A stretch of 64,000 bases of DNA, taken from the NCBI GenBank assembly GCA_963277665.1, contig OY728136.1, positions 1,977,238,576-1,977,302,575 on the forward strand, read 5' to 3'. Source of the stretch: Viscum album. Lineage: Eukaryota; Streptophyta; Magnoliopsida; Santalales; Viscaceae. This document shows positions 23,513 to 36,495 of this stretch, in pieces. Position 1 is the first letter of the stretch; the number at the start of each line of letters is the position of its first letter. The notes under the pieces are model-generated. The model did no database searches, was not told where the DNA came from, and saw only the letters and a list, made by a program, of their open reading frames with translations. Position numbers and translations under genes: made by a program.

Positions 23513-26500
23513 TGTAAATCCCAGACCCCAGAAGCTCGGAGCTGGTGCATTATTTCAATACATTGGAATGATTACAAGGAATCAAGTCCCAAAGGACTGA
23601 TAAGCTTAGCAGTCTTGGAAAATAGATTACATACATTAACATTACATTAAAAATTATAACTTAAAATATATCCTAGATAGTTCTTTGAAAATTACATTAT
23701 TCCCCTAGCTTAACACAGCATATCAAACATAATACACCTCTTGAATATATGAAAAACAAAACATAAAAAGGGGTGACCTCGGAAGCTTAGTAAGGTAAAA
23801 TAATTTAGCGGAAGCTATAAAATTTTAAGGCAAGATTTTTAATAAAAAATTACATCCTTTTAAACATAAACATGAACCAAAAATTGAGAAAATAAATCAA
23901 ATATTACCATATAAAGATGCACATGGATATTGTACTAGTCAAATAATCACAAGTAATAATTAATTTCATAATTAGGGAATGTCTAATGTTAAACATCATT
24001 AACACATAGTCAAGGCCTCATGCCAAGACTACAAATAAAAAATTTTTCAAGGCCTTGTGCCAAGACACTAGTTTATCTCATGATAACTACCGATGCCTCG
24101 AGTAGCGATATCAGGCTCCGCCCATCACTTACTAAGTCCAATTAATTCCTCATATAAAAATATTGAAACATAACATAAACATTCATATTAAAACTAGCAA
24201 ACGAAATGTCAATACTTCAACCATAAACCATGAATTGGTATAAAAATATTACATCCAAATTAAAATATATCATAACTAATTCAATAAAATATGTAATATT
24301 GTAATATAATAAACCAACCTTAATCAAAAATAATATCTAGTAAAGGATGTTGACATAGTTGAAAATGATCATTAAAAATTTTGGAGAGAAATATCCCTTT
24401 TTCGGAAATAATTTCAAATGTCACCCATTTATAAAGGAAGTCATTTAAAAGAGATTTTTGAATAAAAGTTTCCTATACCACTTTGAAACTTTTGAAAAGA
24501 ATTATCATTTCAAAACCTTCATGTCCATATAAATAAATCCTTAAAATTATTTTGAAAACATGGACATTAATTAAAAGGATTTAGAAATATAAATATTTAA
24601 ATCATTTAAATTGGGGATCTAGTTAAATAGACCCTCACATAAACCCTTAAAATATTCCTTTTGAACACTTTTTTATGAAATTTGGGTATCAATGATAAAT
24701 ATGTCCCAGTAAATACGTACACATAAACAATCTTGGATAATAATGAGATTGAGGAAATAACCATTGTCTTGCACTTTCTTTTGGTCAAAGGTATGTTTAA
24801 CATCATGTATAATGACCATAATATGATAATAAATAATAAAATAACCATATTAATCTTTATTATATCATACATGATTCATTTATGAATTTCTAATAACCAT
24901 TTAATAATGATTTCCATGTTAAATTAACATTTCGGGCAATAATCACTTTCTTTATCGTACGTAAATTAACTTTTTATTCTTGATCATATCATTTAGATAA
25001 TAATTTAAATACATCCAGAATATAAAACATGATTTATATATCATATATATTTATAATATAAATATATATAATATATATTTGTATGAAATAGAGAACACTG
25101 TTTGTGGAGACGGTAGGCCGTACGTACGCATAAATCTTGTTTCGGTTTTCATATCATGTTGAAGGGAAGTAAGTGAATAAGATATATGTAATTACATACA
25201 TACATACTAATATATATATATATCCAATAGAATTATTATTTCAAATATTACATAGTTATTAATAATATATAGTTTTATCATCATCGTTGAATGATGAACG
25301 TGGAAATGAATCTCATCACGTCATGGAGACAGTAAGTCGCACGTACACACAAGCGACAATATCATTTCTTTAATGATTAAAAGGTGTAGAATTGGATGTT
25401 ATATTAATTCTATGGAGAAATTATCATGTTATTTTAATTATTTATATACATATTACTCATCATTATATCCATCCAAATAACATAGTGTTGAATAAAAAAT
25501 TACACCACGTCGTGGAGACGGTAAGTCGTACATACGCACATATTGTGACATTATCATTCATTGGATAGATAGAATAATGAATATGATTGTTCCATATTTA
25601 TAATAACATCATAGTATGTAGAAGTTACTAGGTTGATTATTTTCGTATGGAAATAACAAAGAATGATAATGAGGAAGAAGAAAATAACTTTGAAAGAGGT
25701 GATAAAATAATTACCTTTTTTCGGGTGCTTCCTTTTGATTTTAACAAAATAACTCTTTAGGTTGGATTTCATCTCAAGGAAAGGAATATAGGTTGATGTG
25801 AGGGATTTTAAAAGAATATTTGGGCAGGGTTTGCTGAGCCAAATGACTTTGGAGGAGTTAATTTGTGAGAAGGGTAAGTGCCCTTTTATAAGAGGGATGC
25901 GGGAACCTTAAGAAATACATGAAATATAATTTTATTATAAAATCATATTAGGTTTATAATGGATCCAAATAAATTTATATTGAGAATTATGTGTCTATGG
26001 GTTGAATTAATATCAACAAATAGGTTTTATACAAGTTTTGGTTACTATATTAACCTTATCTTTTAGATTTAACTCTTAGTTAAATAGTTTATCATTTACC
26101 ATGTCTCCTTCTATTTTTATATTATATGATTAATAAACTTACAATAAAATGTCAAGAGAACCCCAAGTGGTTAATTAATAACATTTATATTATTATATAA
26201 GTTTTTTGGACGAACCTAATATTTTTAGTACTATTAAAAAGTTTAATAAAATATTATTTGTTTTAAAAACTCATTTATATCAATTTTGACACTATTTACT
26301 ATATGGTTTTTGTGAAATTCATAAAAAATTGATTACATAAAAAAAATTAATCAACCCTAAAATGTCATATTAATCTATAAAATTCGTGGATATCATCAAA
26401 ATTATCAATTTACATTTATTTTAATATTTAAAATATCAATTATTTTAATCTCTCATTAATAAGTTAATCACTGCAACATCATTGTGTCATAAATAAATTT

Positions 26501-27636
26501 AGTTATTTAATTTCTAAAAAATATAAATAAAATACAATGATGTAGGAAATATTTTTATATTTCTAATTAATATTTATAGTTGAAAATATAACTTATATAA
26601 CCCCTTGTAAAAATTGTTTCACTAAAAGATATATGTTTATGTCATTTTTGTCTTTACTTTAAATTAATTAATATAAAGTGTCATTATTACTCTCAAGTGG
26701 ATACATGGGGTCCCAAAATCGTCCAAATGATGACCATGGTCGGACATTTATCAAAAAATAAGAATAGGATGCATATTAGGGTAATTTAATATTGTTATAA
26801 TAATATTTGTTTACCCTTTTTTACTATATTTACCTTTTAACCATGGTAAATAAAATATTTATTGAAATAAATATTCATAATTTCTAAAAATAAAAATTAC
26901 CTATTTTTAAAATTTGTTCCTCCTAATTCCAAATATGGAATCCATTTTTACAAATTCAAAACACATAAGTGGCGTTAATTAATTTTAAATTAATTCTCAT
27001 TGTCAAAACAAAAACCTTGTTTTTAAGAAATAATACTAATCAAAAGATTGGCATTTGTTTCTATTTAGTTTAAAAGTAAAATTACATAAAATGAACTAAA
27101 TTATATTAAAATATAAAAATATAATCTAATTATGCTTTAAAATGACTCAATTTTATAATTTAACACTATATATTATTTTGATTAAAAAGTAGTTTTCAAT
27201 TAAATTTTAGTATTTTTCACTATTCATCAATATATGAAAGTTATCATAAAAGTACCAAAAAAATATCCAAAATATATTTTTATGTCCTGATTCTAAAGAA
27301 TAATTTAATTTCATTAAATTTAATACTTAAAGGTTTCAAATTTTGGTTTTGAAAAAAATTTACCATTAAAAGGTGGTAAAATTTCATTTTTGGAAAAATA
27401 GTTTTTTTATCTAAAAAAATGAATTTGTTCTTATATTTTATCTAAGAAACACATAATATAGACTCTAATTTTATATGAAGTATATAAAATACAAAATTCA
27501 GTTAATACTATTCATAACCGCTTTTCAAATGGCTGGTTTGGTAAGTCGTGGTGTGTTCGAACTCAGTGTTGTGTGTAGTGCAAGTTATTGAATTTCTTTA
27601 AAGAGATAACTTACTATGAAATCTTGGGGTTTTACC
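23513..27636 (-). repeat. LARD LTR copy 1
   Basis: 4124 bp, homologous to the two other copies. It contains three copies of the GAGACGGTAAGTCGTACG motif (from 25106, 25325 and 25514). On the plus strand it starts TGTAAATCCC and ends GGGGTTTTACC, decayed from TGTAACACCCC...GGGGTGTTACA-type ends. There is no coding capacity on either strand; the short AT-rich open frames are not shared with the other copies. Confidence 0.87.
25106..25540. repeat. triple conserved CpG-rich motif in LARD LTR 1
   Basis: Three copies of a roughly 25-bp motif, core GAGACGGTAAGTCGTACG followed by TACGCA or TACACA, start at 25106, 25325 and 25514. The core includes the palindrome GTACGTAC. The flanks of the copies are partly related too (the words AAGGGAAGTAAGTG and GAACGTGGAAATGAAT precede copies), giving a loose repeat of about 200 bp. 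Confidence 0.75.
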
Positions 27637-28230
27637 TTCTCTCCTACTTCAATAAATTGCATCCTTGAAATTTGAAATTGTTCTTCAAAATAAAATGTTA
27701 AAAATAGAAAAATACCTTTGTGGGAAAACCACATTGGAAATTGGGTAAATAAAATTTAGTCTTAATAAGAGGGAAAGAGAAATGAAAACTTCACCACCAA
27801 ATTATGATCTCGATTAAGAGAATTTTTTTGGAAATTAGAGACACATAATTGGAGGAAAAAAGTAAATATTTAGAGGTAGTTATTGAGGTCATAAATCACA
27901 AAATATTATAAAATTGAGGGCCTTAAAGCCATCAATCTATGATGATTTAAAACTAATCGGTTCAACAAAACATAAGGTATTAGGATAACACATTTTTTGT
28001 TTTAAGATCCCTTCCATAATGTTTAAGAATTAATTTCTTCATATAATAATATGAAATAAATATATTTGATAAGTAGTGTTTCATCCTTCAACTAATTCCT
28101 ACCACAAAAACATCTTTCACTCCAAAAGATAATAGAATTATAAAATATTGTATTTATCCTAATCGAATAGGGTTCCAAAAATAATGAATTTAAAATTAAT
28201 TAGTAAGAATATTTTAAAAACTACAATATA

Positions 28231-28359
28231 CAAACCAGGACATCACTTAGGCCAGTGGTAGGTGATGCACCCTTGTCGCCCTTCGGTTGCGGGTTCAAGT
28301 CTCACACCCTTGAAGAACACGACGGGTTGTCGCCTGACCTCCGGGTTTTCCTTTTTATA
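28231..28359 (+). mobile_element. short tRNA-derived SINE in LARD internal 1
   Basis: The 129-bp insertion lies between direct repeats ACAATATA (28223-28230 and 28360-28367). It has a pol III head: box A about TTAGGCCAGTGGTAGG (28246) and box B GGTTCAAGTCTC (about 28289). The body around CGACGGGTTGTCGCC is GC-rich, and the end CCTTTTTATAA carries a T-run. The same SINE sits at the same place in internal 2 (34722). It could be taken for a tRNA gene, but no acceptor stem pairs with the 5' end. Confidence 0.72.
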
Positions 28360-28990
28360 ACAATATAAAAATAATAATAATAAATTCTTTAACCTTAACA
28401 ATAGTATACAATGTCAAACTTAATCCATTCCGACCTTTAGACTTATCCAAAATACTTCTATCAAAACTTACAGTCCAAAATTTATAAGCAAGGTAAACAC
28501 AATGAAGATCATTTTTGGCATGTAATAACTTGTGAATACCTTTATCATGTATTATTTTAAAACACAATAACACCCTGAATTATCATAAAACCTTATTGAT
28601 TACATTCATGATCCCTTATTCCTTATAGAATATTGGATATACTCCTTATATCATAAAATTTTGTAAACGACAACAATAATGGAATAAACAAACAATTAAT
28701 TAGTTTTAATGCATTCAAGAATATCGAATATAATTTATCTAAATCAATTATATCTTATTCCAAAAATTACTACCTCAGAATCAGAACCATATTAAGTTTT
28801 ATCTTTCCTTCAACCATGTATTTTCCCAAAATTTTAACTTTCTGTTGAGTCACTTTTCTTAGAACCATATAATCTCAAATCCTTAATGAAATAGTACAAC
28901 AGTACAATCCTTTTTTATTTCTATAATTCATATAACTATTACATTGTTGATACAACACTCAAATAATTATTTAATAATAACATAATAACA

Positions 28991-29509
28991 CTAGTAATTC
29001 CTCTTCATCTGTGGTAGTATCATAACTTGATGATTATCCAATAGCATCATTTACGGCATACTCTGATGATTTAGACATTGATTCACATAGTGTCCCAACT
29101 CTTTTCAGATGAAGCATTGTACATTTGAAACCTTTTTCTTACCCTTTCAATCTCGTACTTGGTGCCATTTTTCTCCACACTTATGAAAAACTCTCATTCC
29201 TTTCAATAATTTACTAAGGTGATTCTTTCCGCAGTTATCACATATGGTAAAATCCTACTTTCTCCTCTTCTTTGTATCCATCTTTCTCTCTACCATCCTT
29301 TTTTTATCTTGCTTCCATTCAAAGACATAAGACTCAGAGAATTATTTAATTATCTTATAAACACATGATATTATTACTTTATATGATGAGAATACGTGGG
29401 GGAATATTTCCATTCTAAATATTGGCTTAATATCATGAATGATATGATCCTTCTTACTCTTTGGATCATGCGTATTGCTGGAGTTCTCATTCCTTATATT
29501 GGGCACCAT
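28991..29509 (-). pseudogene. reduced gag of LARD unit 1, with stops
   Basis: Minus-strand homologue of the open frame at 35478-35996 in unit 2. It begins MVPNIRNENSS and keeps THDPKSKKD, FSSYK and the knuckle area CDNCGKNHLSKLLKGM followed by CGEKWHQVRD, then the KELGHY block. At least three stops break it. It is closer to consensus at the first knuckle (C and C both present) than the unit 2 copy, so both decayed independently after duplication. Confidence 0.75.
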
Positions 29510-30009
29510 TTTTAAACAATGGCATACACTAGATTAGTTTATGAATCGCAATGTATAATTCCAAACTTTTAAAATACCTAATGTAAATTAAAAATATTAT
29601 GCATATAATATATAATCATAAAAAATGTTTTCTTTCGAGAATTGTTTACTCATAATTCCTTCACAATGGCCTATAAAGAAAATTTAAATTATCATAGACA
29701 TATCCCCTGGGAGTGTCGTAACCAAGAGTGAAGTAAGACCTATTGTCGTATACCAGGATACCCCAGGTCAAGCTTGAAACTCCTTGTCAGAGTTTTCACT
29801 CCTAGGTGCATTTGTTCAAGAGCTGCCTCTACCAGCTCATATCCATAAAGATATGTATTTCTTGGAAAATACACAAAATCTATACATTACCAAAATTCTA
29901 GGATGTTATTATATACAAATCCTCAAAATATATCTTAGGGTAATGTTATCTAATCAGAGTTCATCTAAATATATTTACAAGGTTTTTTCTAAACTTCCTC
30001 TAAACCAAC

Positions 30010-33000
30010 TGTAAAGCACTGACCCCAAAAGCACAGAACTGGTGCATTATTTTAAAACATTGACATGATTACAAGGAATCAATTCCTGAAGGACTGATCG
30101 GTTTAACAATCTTGGAAAATAGATTACATAAATTAACTTGACATTAAAATTTAAAACATAAAATATAGTGAAGATATTTTTTGATAATTCCATTTTTCCC
30201 ACAGCTTAACCATACATATCAAACATAATACACTTCTTGGAAACCTAGAAAAACAAAACATAAGAAAGGGGTGAGCTCAGATTCTTGGTAACGGTAAATA
30301 ATTTAGCGGAAGCTATAAAATTTTAAGGCAATATGGGTAATAAAAACAACAGCCTTTTAAACATAAACATGAACATAATATGGAGAAAACAAACCAAAAA
30401 TTACCATATAAACATGCACATGGATAATCTACTAGTCTAATAGTCACATGTAATAATTAATTTCATAATGAGGGAATGCCTAATGTCGGACATCATTACC
30501 ACATATTCAAGTCCTCGTGCCAAGACTAAAAATAAAATTTTTTTCAAGGCCTTATGACACGTCACTAGTTTGTCTCATGAGACCTACCGATGCATCAAGA
30601 AACTATAGCTCTACTCGTCACTTACTAAGTACAATGCATTCCTCATATTAAAATGTTGAAACATAACATAAACATTTGTATTAAAAGTAGCATATGAAAA
30701 GTCAATGCTTCAACCATAAACCATAAAGAGTATAAAAATAGTCCCTCCACAGTCAAACATATCATAACTCATCCAATACAATATGGAAGATTGTATTATA
30801 ATAATTCAACAATAATCAAGAATAATATCTAGTAAAGGATGTTTACATAGTTGAAAATGATCAGTAAAACATTTTGAGAGAAATATCCCTTTTGTGAAAT
30901 CATTTAAATGTCAAACATTTATAAAGGAATTAATTTAAAAGATATTTTTTAATCAAATTGTTCCATACCACTTTGAATCTTTTGAAAATAATTATCATTT
31001 CAAAACATTTGTTTCCATATAAATAAATCCATAAAATCATTTTGAAAACATGGACATTAATTAAAAGGATTTAGAAATATAAATCTTAAAAGCATTTTAA
31101 ATGATGATCTAGTTAAATAGACCATCCCATAAAACCTTAAAATATTCCTTTTGAAAACATTTTTATGAAATATAGGTATCAATGATAAATATTTCCCAGT
31201 TAATACATACACATAAACAATCTCGGATAATAATGAGATTGAGGAAATAACCCTTACCTAGCACTTTCCTTTGGTCAAAGATATGTTTAACCTTATGTAT
31301 AATGACCGTTGTATGTTATTAAATTATAATATAACAATATTAATATTTATTATATCATAAATTATTCATTTATGAATTTATAATAACTATTTAATAATTA
31401 TTTCCATGTTAAATTAACATTTTAGGTAATAATCGCTTTCTTTATCGTGTGTGTTTTAACTTGTTATTCTTCATCGTATTATTTAGATAATAATTTAAAT
31501 ACTTGAAGAATATAAAACATGATTAATATATCATATATATTTATAATATAAATATGTATAATATATATATATATATATGAAATGGATAACACTGTTTATG
31601 GAGACGGTAGGCCGTATGTATGCATAAATGTTGTTTCCGTTTTCATATCGTATTGAAGGGAAGTAAGTGAATAAGATATATGTAAGTACATACATATATA
31701 AATATCTAAAATATAATTATTATTTCATATATTACATTCTTATAAATAATATATATTTTTATAATCATCATTGAATGGTGAACGTGGAAATGAATCTCAT
31801 CGCGTCGTCGAGACGGTAAGTCGTACGTACACACAAGCGACGATATCATTTCCTTAATGATTAAATGGTATGGAATTGGATGGTATATTAATTGTATGGA
31901 TAAATTATCATGTTATTTTAATTATTTATATACATATTACTCATCAGTATATCCATCCAAATAACATAGTGTTGAATAACAAATTACACCATGGTGTGGA
32001 GACTGTAAGCCGTACATATGCACGCATGGTGACATTATCATTTATATGATGGATAGAATAATTAATATGGTTGTACAATATTTATAATATCATAATAGTA
32101 TGTATAATGTTTATAAGTTATTATTTTGGTATGTAAATAATAAAGAAATGGAAAGTGGAAGAAGAAAAGAACATTGAAAGACGTGATAAAATAATTACCT
32201 TTTCTTCTGGTGTTTCCTTTTGATTTGAGAAAAATGGCTCCTTAGGTTGGCTTCCTTCTCAAGGAAAGGACTCTAGGTTTAAGTGAGGGAATTTGGGAGT
32301 ATATTTGGTCAGGGTTTTTCTGATCCAAATGGCTTTTGAGGTGTGAATTTGAGAGGAAGGGGAATGCCCATTTATAAGAGGGGTGAGGGGCACCTTAGGA
32401 AAAACTTGAAATATTATTTTATTATACATTCATGTTCATTTTCTAATTTATCCAAATGAATTTATTTCTATCTTTATGTGGTTATGGTTTAATATCAACC
32501 AATAGGTTTTATACAAGTTTAGGATACCATATTAACCTTATTTTTTATATTTAATTCTTAGTTAAATAGTTTAACATTTACCATGTCTCCTTATATTTTT
32601 AAATTATATGATTAATAAACTTACTATAAAATACCAAGAGAACCCTAAGTGGTTAATTAAAGAAATATATATTATTATATAAGTCCTTTTTATAAAACAT
32701 AGATTTTTAAGTCTATTATATAATTTTATAAAATAGTATTTGTTTTAAAAACTCATTTATGTCAATTTTGACACTATTTAGTATTTGGTTTTTATAAAAG
32801 TCATCATAACATGATTACTTAGAAACAAATACATTGAATAAATCCTAACATTTCATATGATTCTATAAAATTATTTTATATCATCAAAATCCTCAATTTA
32901 CATTTATTTTTATATTTTTAATATCAATTAGTTTAATCATTCACTAATAAGGTAATCACTGCATCATCATTGTGTCATAAATAATATTATTTATTTAATG

Positions 33001-34128
33001 TATAAAAATTATAAATAAAATACCATGATGTAGGAAATAATTTTTTATTTATAATGAATATTTATATTTGAATAGTTAATTTATATAACCCCATGTAAAA
33101 CTTGTTTTACGAAAAGATATTTGTTTATGGTATTTTTGCCTTTAATTTAAATTAATTAATATAAAGTGTCATTGTCACTCTCAAGTGGCTCCATGGGGTC
33201 CCAAAATCGACCCAAGAATGCCCATAGTCATAAATTTATAAACCAATATGAATAGTACACATATTAGGGTAATTTAATATTATTATAATAATATTTTTTA
33301 CCCTTATTTACTAGATTTACCCTTTAACCATGGTAAATAAAATATATATTGAAGTAAATATTCATAATGTATAAAAATAAAAGTTACCTATTTACACAAT
33401 TTGGAGCTCCTAATTCCAAATATGGAATCCATTTTTCCAAATTCAAAACATTGAAGTGTCATAAATTAATTTAAAATTAATTCACGATTTCAAAATAAAA
33501 AGTGTGTTTTTAAGAAATAATAATTATCAAAAGATTGACACTTCTTTATGTTCAATTTAAATGTGAAATTACATCCAATGACCTAAATTATTTTAAATGA
33601 TAAAAAATATAATCTAATGATACTATAAAACCACTCAAATGTATAATTTAACACTATAAATTATTTCGATTAAAAAAGTAGTTTTCAATTAAACTTTAGT
33701 ATTTTTCACTATTCATCAAAATAAGAAAGTTATCAGAAAAGTACCAAAAAAAATTATCCAAACTAAATTTTTATTCCCCTATTCTAAAGAATAATTTAAT
33801 TTAATTAAATTGAATATATAAAAGTGTTAAATATTGGTTTAAAAAAAGGATCCTCTATAGAAGATGGTGAAATTGAATTTTTTGAAAAATAATTCTTTTA
33901 TCTAAAAAGAATGAATTTGTTCTTATATTATGTCTAAGAAACACATAATATGGATTATAAAATTATATAGAGAATATAAAATTTAAAATTTAGTTAATAA
34001 TATTAATAACTTCTTTTTAAATGGCTAGTTTGGTAAGTCGTGGTGCGCTCGAACTTAGTGTTGCGTGTAGTGCAAGTTATTGAATTTCATTGAAGAGATA
34101 GTGTACTATGAAATCTTGGGGTGTTACC
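30010..34128 (-). repeat. LARD LTR copy 2 (shared middle LTR)
   Basis: 4119 bp, serving as the 5' LTR (minus strand) of unit 1 and as the 3' LTR of unit 2. It begins on the plus strand TGTAAAGCACTGACCCC and ends GGGGTGTTACC. The triple motif starts at 31600, 31809 and 31998. An AT dinucleotide run lies at about 31559-31579. Confidence 0.87.
31600..32025. repeat. triple conserved motif in LARD LTR 2
   Basis: Copies start at 31600, 31809 and 31998. The second-to-third spacing is 189 bp, exactly as in the two other LTRs, while first-to-second spacing varies (209, 219 and 231). Confidence 0.75.
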
Positions 34129-34721
34129 TCTCCCATCATTCAATAAATTTCATCCTCCCAATTTTAAATTGATCTTTGAAATAAAAGTTTAAAAATAGAA
34201 AAATACCTTTGTGGAAAATCCACATCAGAAATTGGGTTAATAAAATTTAGTCTTAATAAGAGGTAAAGAGAAATGAAAAAGTCCGCACAAAATTATAATC
34301 TCAATTAGGAGAATATTTTTTGAAATTAGAGACAAATAATTTGAGGGAAAATGTAAATATTTATAGGGAGTGATTTAGGTCATCAATCAAAAACAAGTGT
34401 AAAATTAAGGGCCTTAAAGCCATCAATATATGATGATTTAAAATATCATCAGTTCAACCGAACATAAGGTATTAGGATACCACATTTTTGGTTTTAAGAT
34501 CCCTATTATAAAGTTTAAGAATTAATTTATTCAAAGAATAAAATGAAAAAATATACTTGACAAGTAGAGTTTCATCCTTCAACTAATTTCTACCACAAAC
34601 TCATCTTTCACTCCAAAAGATAATAGAATTCAAAAGTATTCTATTTATCCTAGTCGTATAGGGCTCCAAAAATAATTAATTTATAATTCATTTGTCAAAC
34701 TATTTAAAAAACTACGTTATA

Positions 34722-34850
34722 CAAACCAGGAAATCGCGTAGGGAAGTGGTAGGTGATTCACCTTTATCGCACTTTGGTTGAAGGTTCAAGTCCCACGGCC
34801 CTTGCAAACACAATGGGTTGTCACCCAACCTCTCGATTGTCCTTTTTATA
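34722..34850 (+). mobile_element. SINE copy in LARD internal 2
   Basis: 129 bp, at the same internal offset as the SINE at 28231 and of identical length. Box B reads GGTTCAAGTCCC, the intact consensus. The target repeats are decayed here (ACGTTATA and ACAATCCA). Shared position and length mean that the SINE entered before the LARD unit was duplicated. Confidence 0.72.
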
Positions 34851-35477
34851 ACAATCCAAAAATAATCTTTAGAAATGTTTTAACCTTAACAATAGTATCC
34901 AATGTCAAAATTAATCCATTCCAACCTTTATACTTATCCAAAATACTTCTCTCAAAACTCAAAGTCCAAAATTTATAAGGAAGTTAACACAATGAAGATC
35001 TTTTTTCCACATAATAACATGTGAATACCTTCAACATGTATTATTTTAAAATACATTAAAACCATGAGTTATCCTAAAACCTTATTGATTACATTAATGC
35101 TCTCTTATTCCTTAAGAATACTGGATATACTTCTTATATTAAAATATTATGTAAACTCCAACAATAATGGAATAAACAAACAATTAATTAGTTTCAAAGT
35201 TTTCATGAATATCAAATATAATTTTTGAAAAGCAATCATATCTTATTCAAAAAATACTACCTTGGTATCAGATCCATATTAAAGTTTATCTTTCCTTAAA
35301 CCATGTATTTTCCAAAAAGTTTAACTTTCTATTGATTCACTTTTCTTAGAACCATCTAATCTCAAATCCTCAATGAAATATTTTTTTAGTACAATCCTTA
35401 TTTATTTCCATAATTCATATAACCAGTACATTGTTGATAAAACACTCAAATATTTCTTTAATAAAAATATAAGAACA

Positions 35478-35996
35478 CTATTCATTCCTTATCATCTGTG
35501 GTAGTATCATAACTTTATTATTATTCAATACCGTCATTTGGGGCATACTATGATGATTTGGACATTGAATCGCGTAGTGTCCCAACTCCTTGTAGAGGAA
35601 GAATTGTACATTTGAAACCTTTTTCTTACCCTTGAAATCACATACTTGGTTCACTTTTCCTCTAAACTTATAACAAACTCCCATTCCCTTCAATAATTTA
35701 CCGTGGTGATTATTTCCACAGTAATCATATATGGGGACATCCTTCTTTCCCCTATTCCCTTTATCCATTTTTCTCTCTACCATCCTTTTCTTCTCTTGCT
35801 TCCCTTCAAAGCCGTAGGACTCAGATAATTGTTTACTTAACCTATTAACATGTGATACTATTTCTTTATATGATGAGAATACGTGGGAGACTATTTCCCT
35901 TCTAAATATTGGATTAATATCATGAATGATAAGATCCTTCTTACTCTTTGGATCATGCGTATTGTTGTAGTTATCATTCCTTCTACTGGGTGCCAT
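35478..35996 (-). CDS. reduced gag with zinc-knuckle region, LARD unit 2
   Basis: An uninterrupted 172-codon frame starting MAPSRRNDNYNN. The first 35 or so residues look like a gypsy gag N-terminus. The bulk of the capsid core is missing. FSSYKEIVSHVNRL (about residues 40-53) resembles the end of a capsid (FKEVV-type), followed by a basic linker rich in K, R and E. Two knuckle areas follow: DYCGNNHHGKLLKGMGVCYK (about 91-111) and the KELGHYAIQCP block (about 136-146). Several cysteines of the CCHC pattern are replaced, so RNA binding by this copy is doubtful. The start lies about 490 bases from the PBS, normal for gag. It appears to derive from a full gag by internal deletion. It may be transcribed from the LTR, but I see no proof of function. 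Confidence 0.6.
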   Translation of the reverse strand: MAPSRRNDNYNNTHDPKSKKDLIIHDINPIFRREIVSHVFSSYKEIVSHVNRLSKQLSESYGFEGKQEKKRMVERKMDKGNRGKKDVPIYDYCGNNHHGKLLKGMGVCYKFRGKVNQVCDFKGKKKVSNVQFFLYKELGHYAIQCPNHHSMPQMTVLNNNKVMILPQMIRNE

Positions 35997-36481
35997 TTCT
36001 AAACAATGGCATAAATTAGGTTATTTTATGAAATGCAATGCATAATTCCAAACTTTTAAAATACCTAACATAAATTGAAAAAATTATGTATATAATCTAC
36101 AATAATAAAAAAAATTCTTTGAGAAAGTATTTACTCCAAAATCCATTATAATGTCTTATAAAGAAAATGTGAATCATCATAAGCATATCCCCCGGGAGTG
36201 TCATAACCAAGAGTACAGCAAGGCACGTTGTCGTGTACCAGGATACCCAAGGTCAAGCCCAAAACTCCTTGTTGGATTTTTCACTCCCAGTTACATCTAT
36301 TCCAGAGATTCCTCTACCTTCTAATATCTAGATAGGGATGTATTTCTTGGAAAATACACAAAATCTCTACATTAACAAAATTCCAGGAAGTTCCTCTATA
36401 CTAATCCTCAAAGTCTATCTTAAGGTAATGTTCTTTAATCAGAGTTTATCTAAATCTATTTCCAAGGTTGTTTCTAAACAT

Positions 36482-36493
36482 CCTATGATACCA
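36482..36493 (-). other. primer-binding site of LARD unit 2
   Basis: On the minus strand TGGTATCATAGG matches TGGTATCAGAGC at 10 of 12 positions and lies two bases inside LTR copy 3. It is the clearest orientation mark of the array. Confidence 0.8.
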
Positions 36494-36495
36494 AA

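Larger units (their letters stand above)
27637..30009 (-). other. LARD internal region 1
   Basis: 2373 bp between LTR copies 1 and 2. It carries a SINE at 28231-28359 and a decayed gag at 28991-29509. The polypurine tract equivalent on the minus strand (GAAGTAGGAGAGAAG) adjoins LTR 1 at about 27637-27651. The PBS beside LTR 2 (about 29998-30009) is degraded to TTGGTTTAGAGG. The remainder is AT-rich and non-coding. Confidence 0.8.
34129..36495 (-). other. LARD internal region 2
   Basis: 2367 bp between LTR copies 2 and 3. From the right (5' side): PBS, a leader of about 490 bases, an open reduced gag (35996-35478), non-coding sequence, the SINE at 34722-34850, and the polypurine end GAATGATGGGAGA beside LTR 2 (plus 34129-34141). 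No pol sequence is present. Confidence 0.82.

Noticed and set aside
28240..28310. tRNA gene suggested by box A and box B
   Set aside because: No acceptor stem pairing, extra body sequence and 8-bp target repeats fit a SINE better.
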